DNA of 54,215 nucleotides, taken from an uncultured Bacteroidota bacterium (GTDB lineage: Bacteria; Bacteroidota; Bacteroidia; Chitinophagales; Chitinophagaceae). The first letter of the stretch is position 1, and each line of letters starts with the position of its first letter. The notes under the pieces were generated by a model. That model saw only the letters and a program-made list of their open reading frames with translations, was not told the DNA's origin and searched no databases. Positions 50,740 through 54,215 of the stretch are shown here, piece after piece. Location of the stretch: positions 1 through 54,215 of the forward strand of contig CAIKOJ010000170.1 in NCBI GenBank assembly GCA_903829015.1. Reading direction: 5' to 3'. The position numbers were made by a program, and so were the translations under genes.

Positions 50740-53700
50740 TCACCTTAACAATGTAACATTACCTTTATGATTTTCTTTTTGGCCATCTTTAAAAGTAGCG
50801 TCAATTATGTAAATAAATACTCCTTCCGGCTGATCTGAATTATTGAATTTACCGTCCCAGCCTTTTCCATCAAGAGAATTGGTCGTGAACACCAGCTCAC
50901 CCCAACGGTTGTAGATATTCATATTGAACGATGTCAAGCCTTTCGTCAGTAACTGCCTTGGGAAGAAATAGTCATTCATTCCGTCGCCATTAGGAGTAAA
51001 CACGTTTGGCAGGTTCATGTAACAATCGTTAAGTACGATAATAGTGTCTGTAGAATTACAACCGGCAATAGATACTTTTACAAAATAAGTACCGGGGTTT
51101 GTAACCTTGATAGCAGACAACGACGAACCAGTGCTCCAATACCATTTTGCCATTGGATCCTTAGCATTAATATTGTCTGACAATATCAATGGAACACCAC
51201 CGGGACATATCGTAGTATCCGAACCGAGATACACGCTAGGAGAAGGATAAACGATCACATTTGCCGAAGCAGTTTTTGTAGGACATACCTTGTAGTAAGC
51301 GTAAGCTGTTACTGTGAAGGTACCTGGACGATCGAACGCATGTGGAGCAGGATTCTGATTTACAAGACTGTCGTCATCACCAAACACCCAGGTAAGTCTT
51401 GTGATATCATCACCAGTACCATTAGCAGTAAAGGTTATATCGGTACCACGACAAATTACACTATCAGTAATTTCCAAAGTTGGCGTTGCAAAATAATCAA
51501 CCTGTACTGTGATTTTCGACCTCGGACTTTCACATCCGGCAGTAGAAACCTGACTCACATACCATACAAATTTGCCAGGCACCAATGTAGAAGGAACAGG
51601 TGCTGTTGTAGAAGCTGTTCCACCAGTTGCAGTAGTATACCACCTAAGCCCTGTACCACCGGCTGTAAGAGCAGGAGCTACGTCAAACTGGCAATATTCA
51701 AGGTCTGCTACAGTTGGAGCATCAGGTGTTTGATTCACAACAACATCAGTTGTTGTAGTTGAATAACAACCGTTCAACGAAACCGTAACCGAGTATGTAC
51801 CTGCGCTGGCAACAGTGATATGGTCAATAAATGGATTTTGCGAATAGCTGTAGAATCCTGCAGGACCATTCCACAAATATGAAGATGCACCGTTAGAAGA
51901 CGAGCTCGTTAAGAATAAAGTATCTCCCGAACACAATGCACTATTGTTGGCAGCAGATGGGAATGGATAAGGCTTGATTACCACTAAAATACTGTCTTCG
52001 TTAAAACAGTTATTCAATTCCACTATCAGGTGGTAAATACCTCCATTAGCGTAAGTAGTTGGTGCCACCGTTGGGTTTTGAACACCTGAGCTAAACCCAG
52101 CTGGTCCTGTCCATGAATAGCTAACACCAGGAGTGCTTGTTGAACCAAGTGTTAAAGGATCGCCCAAACAAACTGCACTGTTGCTTGTAAGCACAGGGCG
52201 AGCAGGATTTGGTGGATCACTTAATACTAACGGACCTACAACGTTATAAGGGCAGAAGTTAGTTGTACCAGTAGCAACTACAGTGATATTGCTGTAAGTA
52301 CCTGCTTTCAGTCCTGTAAGCACCACAACACCTCCTGGTCCTGCAACCAAAGTCTGGCTCTTGAAAACACCGTCAAATAAATAGGTTATTGTAAAAGTGG
52401 CACCTGCTACTAAACCATTCAAAGTGATGGTTCCGTTTGAATCCAAACAATTTGTAGGGTTAGAAGATGCGGTAATATTAATAAGTGTTACCGGACCATC
52501 ATTTACAGTGAGCGTGTGAGTGTCTGTACAACCTGATGCGTCAGTAACTGTTACAGTGTATACAACTGAACCTCCCGGAGGGCCGCCGAAAAGGCCGGTA
52601 GCTGTTGGCGTTGTTTGAATCGGAGTAGTGCTCCAAACATACGAGAATGGTGGTGTACCTGCTGTAACGGTAACTGTACCTGTACCATTACTTAATCCAT
52701 CGCAAGTAACATCTGTACCAGTAACTACACTCGATACGTGTCCGACTCTAACCCGTATGGTAGTATCTTTTGTACATCCTACGGCATTGGTCACGTGAAC
52801 GCTATATACAGTAGTACTGCCAGGTGAGGCAACAGGATTGGCACAGTTAGTACAACTCAACCCGGTAGCAGGAGACCAGCTATACGAAAGTGGTACTGCT
52901 ATATCTGTAGCACCTGAAGTGATGGTAGCACCGAACCCTGAACAAACCAATGTATCTGGAGTAGGATTTAACCTAAGATGAGATGGAGATATAGTTGTAT
53001 AAAGCGTATCAGGGCAACCATAACCTGCATAAGGTGTAAGAATAACAGCGTAGGTTGTAGGACCGCCTGGCAATGGAATTGTTATCGTTCTTGTGGCTCC
53101 GTAAACTACCGTAAAAGTAGCTGAATCATACCATGTATAAAATTCATAGCCGAACGGAGCACTAAGCGTTGATGTTGTAGCCGTATCGTCGCAAGTAACT
53201 CCAGATACCTGAAACAAACCGCAGCTCATATCGAAATAACCATAACCAAAGTGACCACTCGCAGAGCAGTCTCCGGAGGCGAAATCAATAGTTACTGTGG
53301 TACCACCTAAACCCGAAAGATTGATGGTTGCAGTTGTCCAATCTTTATAGTTAACAACTCCACCACCTGTGTGCAAAGACCTAACCGGAGACAATATAAA
53401 CCCAGGTAGTGAAGCATCTGCTACGTAACTGTACGATGCACAAGGTACCGCAACAGAGGTTGCAGAATCATATGCATTAACTTCAAATCTTGGCTGAACG
53501 GACGGCGAATGGCCCGGGTTTTCAAGAACTACCGCATAACGGTATACAAGTGCAAAGTTAACGACACCTGTGGGAACCCTTACATAGTATCTTGCCTTCT
53601 CAGCATGGGCGCCATTACTGTCATTACCGAGGTGCATAGAATAAGAACCACCACCAGGACTCACTATTGGAAACGAACCATAAGGATCCAGTCCGGCACC

Positions 53701-53904
53701 ACTAGTAAGTTCGTGCCTGAATGGCAACGCTCCCCAAATTAACGGTGTTGCGATCGGACAGCAAGTACCGATAGAATATTCCCAATTGGCCGTAGTGCCC
53801 AATTCAAAATCAATATTAGCGGGACAAGGGTTGGTCTGGGCTTTCGAAGAGTTACTAAAACCTAGCAATACCAATAGGACAAAAAGGGTAATTTTGCTAT
53901 TCAT
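50740..53904 (-). CDS. Surface protein with PKD/Ig-like repeats and gliding-type C-terminal domain
   Basis: From ATG 53904 the protein has 1054-1055 residues with a signal peptide (MNSKITLFVLLVLLGFSNSSKA). The middle is a Ser/Thr/Gly-rich series of PKD- and Ig-like beta domains, with repeated phrases such as 'GxYSVTVSLNGCYS' and 'SPGSTTVYSVHVTNAVGC', plus SprB-like units (GTGTVTVTAGTPPFSYVW). The last ~90 residues are the gliding-motility-associated C-terminal domain (LPNVFTPNGDGMNDYF, NRWGELVFTTNSLDGKGWDG, PEGVFIYIIDATFKDG), a type IX secretion signal. It is secreted across the outer membrane and attached to the surface, probably as an adhesin or gliding-linked protein. The longer ORF start at 53976 is not used because it lacks a proper signal. 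It is monocistronic with a terminator. Confidence 0.92.
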   Translation of the reverse strand: MNSKITLFVLLVLLGFSNSSKAQTNPCPANIDFELGTTANWEYSIGTCCPIATPLIWGALPFRHELTSGAGLDPYGSFPIVSPGGGSYSMHLGNDSNGAHAEKARYYVRVPTGVVNFALVYRYAVVLENPGHSPSVQPRFEVNAYDSATSVAVPCASYSYVADASLPGFILSPVRSLHTGGGVVNYKDWTTATINLSGLGGTTVTIDFASGDCSASGHFGYGYFDMSCGLFQVSGVTCDDTATTSTLSAPFGYEFYTWYDSATFTVVYGATRTITIPLPGGPTTYAVILTPYAGYGCPDTLYTTISPSHLRLNPTPDTLVCSGFGATITSGATDIAVPLSYSWSPATGLSCTNCANPVASPGSTTVYSVHVTNAVGCTKDTTIRVRVGHVSSVVTGTDVTCDGLSNGTGTVTVTAGTPPFSYVWSTTPIQTTPTATGLFGGPPGGSVVYTVTVTDASGCTDTHTLTVNDGPVTLINITASSNPTNCLDSNGTITLNGLVAGATFTITYLFDGVFKSQTLVAGPGGVVVLTGLKAGTYSNITVVATGTTNFCPYNVVGPLVLSDPPNPARPVLTSNSAVCLGDPLTLGSTSTPGVSYSWTGPAGFSSGVQNPTVAPTTYANGGIYHLIVELNNCFNEDSILVVIKPYPFPSAANNSALCSGDTLFLTSSSSNGASSYLWNGPAGFYSYSQNPFIDHITVASAGTYSVTVSLNGCYSTTTTDVVVNQTPDAPTVADLEYCQFDVAPALTAGGTGLRWYTTATGGTASTTAPVPSTLVPGKFVWYVSQVSTAGCESPRSKITVQVDYFATPTLEITDSVICRGTDITFTANGTGDDITRLTWVFGDDDSLVNQNPAPHAFDRPGTFTVTAYAYYKVCPTKTASANVIVYPSPSVYLGSDTTICPGGVPLILSDNINAKDPMAKWYWSTGSSLSAIKVTNPGTYFVKVSIAGCNSTDTIIVLNDCYMNLPNVFTPNGDGMNDYFFPRQLLTKGLTSFNMNIYNRWGELVFTTNSLDGKGWDGKFNNSDQPEGVFIYIIDATFKDGQKENHKGNVTLLR

Positions 53905-54215
53905 AGAAATCAATATTAGGCGCGCGTTAGTTAATAAAAAGTTACTTCTACTTAATAGACAGGTAAAAAATGTCAATCGTCAAGCAAATTAGGAAAAATA
54001 TTTTTGAAATCACAAAAAAATATCAAATAAATTATAACAACATATTCACATGCCAATTATGTTCATTTAAATAGAGTTGAGGCATATAATTTACGGCAAG
54101 AGAATATAATCGAATTATCAACTTGTGATTAAAAACAAAAAAAACCTCCGATATACAGAGGGCACTGAAAAAGTAACTTCTTTTCACGGGTGAATTTTTA
54201 AGGCGACCAAGTAAA
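53905..54215. other. 311-base A/T-rich right edge with a terminator and no callable gene
   Basis: This stretch holds the promoter region of the surface protein, in which no clear TAnnTTTG is visible, and a minus-strand terminator at 54139-54163. The last ~50 bases may hold the end of a minus-strand gene (for example a tail reading YLVALKIHP before a stop), but it is too short to call. Confidence 0.5.
54139..54163 (-). terminator. Probable minus-strand intrinsic terminator
   Basis: CCTCTG and CGGAGG (minus strand) pair around TATAT, and an A run to the left (54133-54144) is a long T-tail on the minus strand. It probably ends a gene beyond the right edge. Confidence 0.6.

Noticed and set aside
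50514..50756. 80-residue plus-strand ORF
   Set aside because: It crosses two hairpins and both neighbouring genes' ends and shows no domain.
1..54215. CRISPR array, tRNA, rRNA, prophage, insertion sequence or integrase
   Set aside because: No spaced repeats, cloverleaf, transposase, integrase or phage gene was seen when reading the window.

Overview
The window looks like chromosome from a member of the Bacteroidota, most likely a Chitinophagaceae-like lineage. The signs are a 291-residue primary sigma factor, promoters of the Bacteroidota -7 type (TAnnTTTG) a short distance upstream of many starts, the mutY-ssb-gldE gliding block, TonB-dependent receptors, an S46 dipeptidyl peptidase, a 1055-residue surface protein with a gliding-motility/type IX secretion C-terminal domain, and WG-repeat, YitT, TIGR03643 and START-like proteins typical of the phylum. 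I see no rRNA, tRNA, CRISPR array, transposase, integrase or phage gene, so this is mostly core chromosome with some accessory genes.

Layout. 1-4,000: end of a membrane protein, then a tight MBOAT O-acyltransferase / SGNH-like / DUF445 / lipoprotein run that probably acylates a cell-surface polymer. 4,090-7,070: WG-repeat and small secreted proteins. 7,165-15,250: an envelope uptake and protein-use region with a heme/hemoglobin-type TonB receptor, a DPP7-like S46 peptidase, and a secreted heavy-metal-associated (HMA) protein two bases upstream of a second TonB receptor, probably for copper. Two REP-like palindromes and a heptamer tandem repeat lie in its intergenic DNA. 15,250-24,970: a PAS plus H-box protein, a TIGR03643/SDR operon behind a promoter enclosed by a perfect inverted repeat, a small His/Gly/Tyr-rich secreted protein, a class A beta-lactamase-like hydrolase, an ATP-cone/nuclease fusion, a YdjM-like protein, a phospholipase D family protein and a 7TM class III cyclase.

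25,050-33,470: a YeiH-type transporter, a beta-propeller/amidohydrolase fusion, a transketolase N-terminal half, then mutY, ssb and gldE. 33,540-39,800: a Pls/PosA-type nonribosomal peptide synthetase, a TrmH-like RNA methyltransferase, the primary sigma factor and a START-like protein. 39,960-46,780: an envelope run (LptF/G permease, PAP2 phosphatase, GT39 glycosyltransferase) that may build or move lipid-linked glycans, then HD-domain and YitT proteins, and glyA. 46,800-54,215: an ankyrin protein, a secreted zincin, a lone receiver domain and the large surface protein.

The strongest candidates for under-described biology are the inverted repeat around the TIGR03643/SDR promoter together with an SDR lacking its catalytic Tyr, the ATP-cone/PD-(D/E)XK fusion, the HMA/TonB-receptor pair sharing CC motifs, the PAS/H-box protein without an ATPase domain, and the paired heptamer-repeat/REP-like element. 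All functions are inferred from sequence features and recalled family knowledge. No database search was run.
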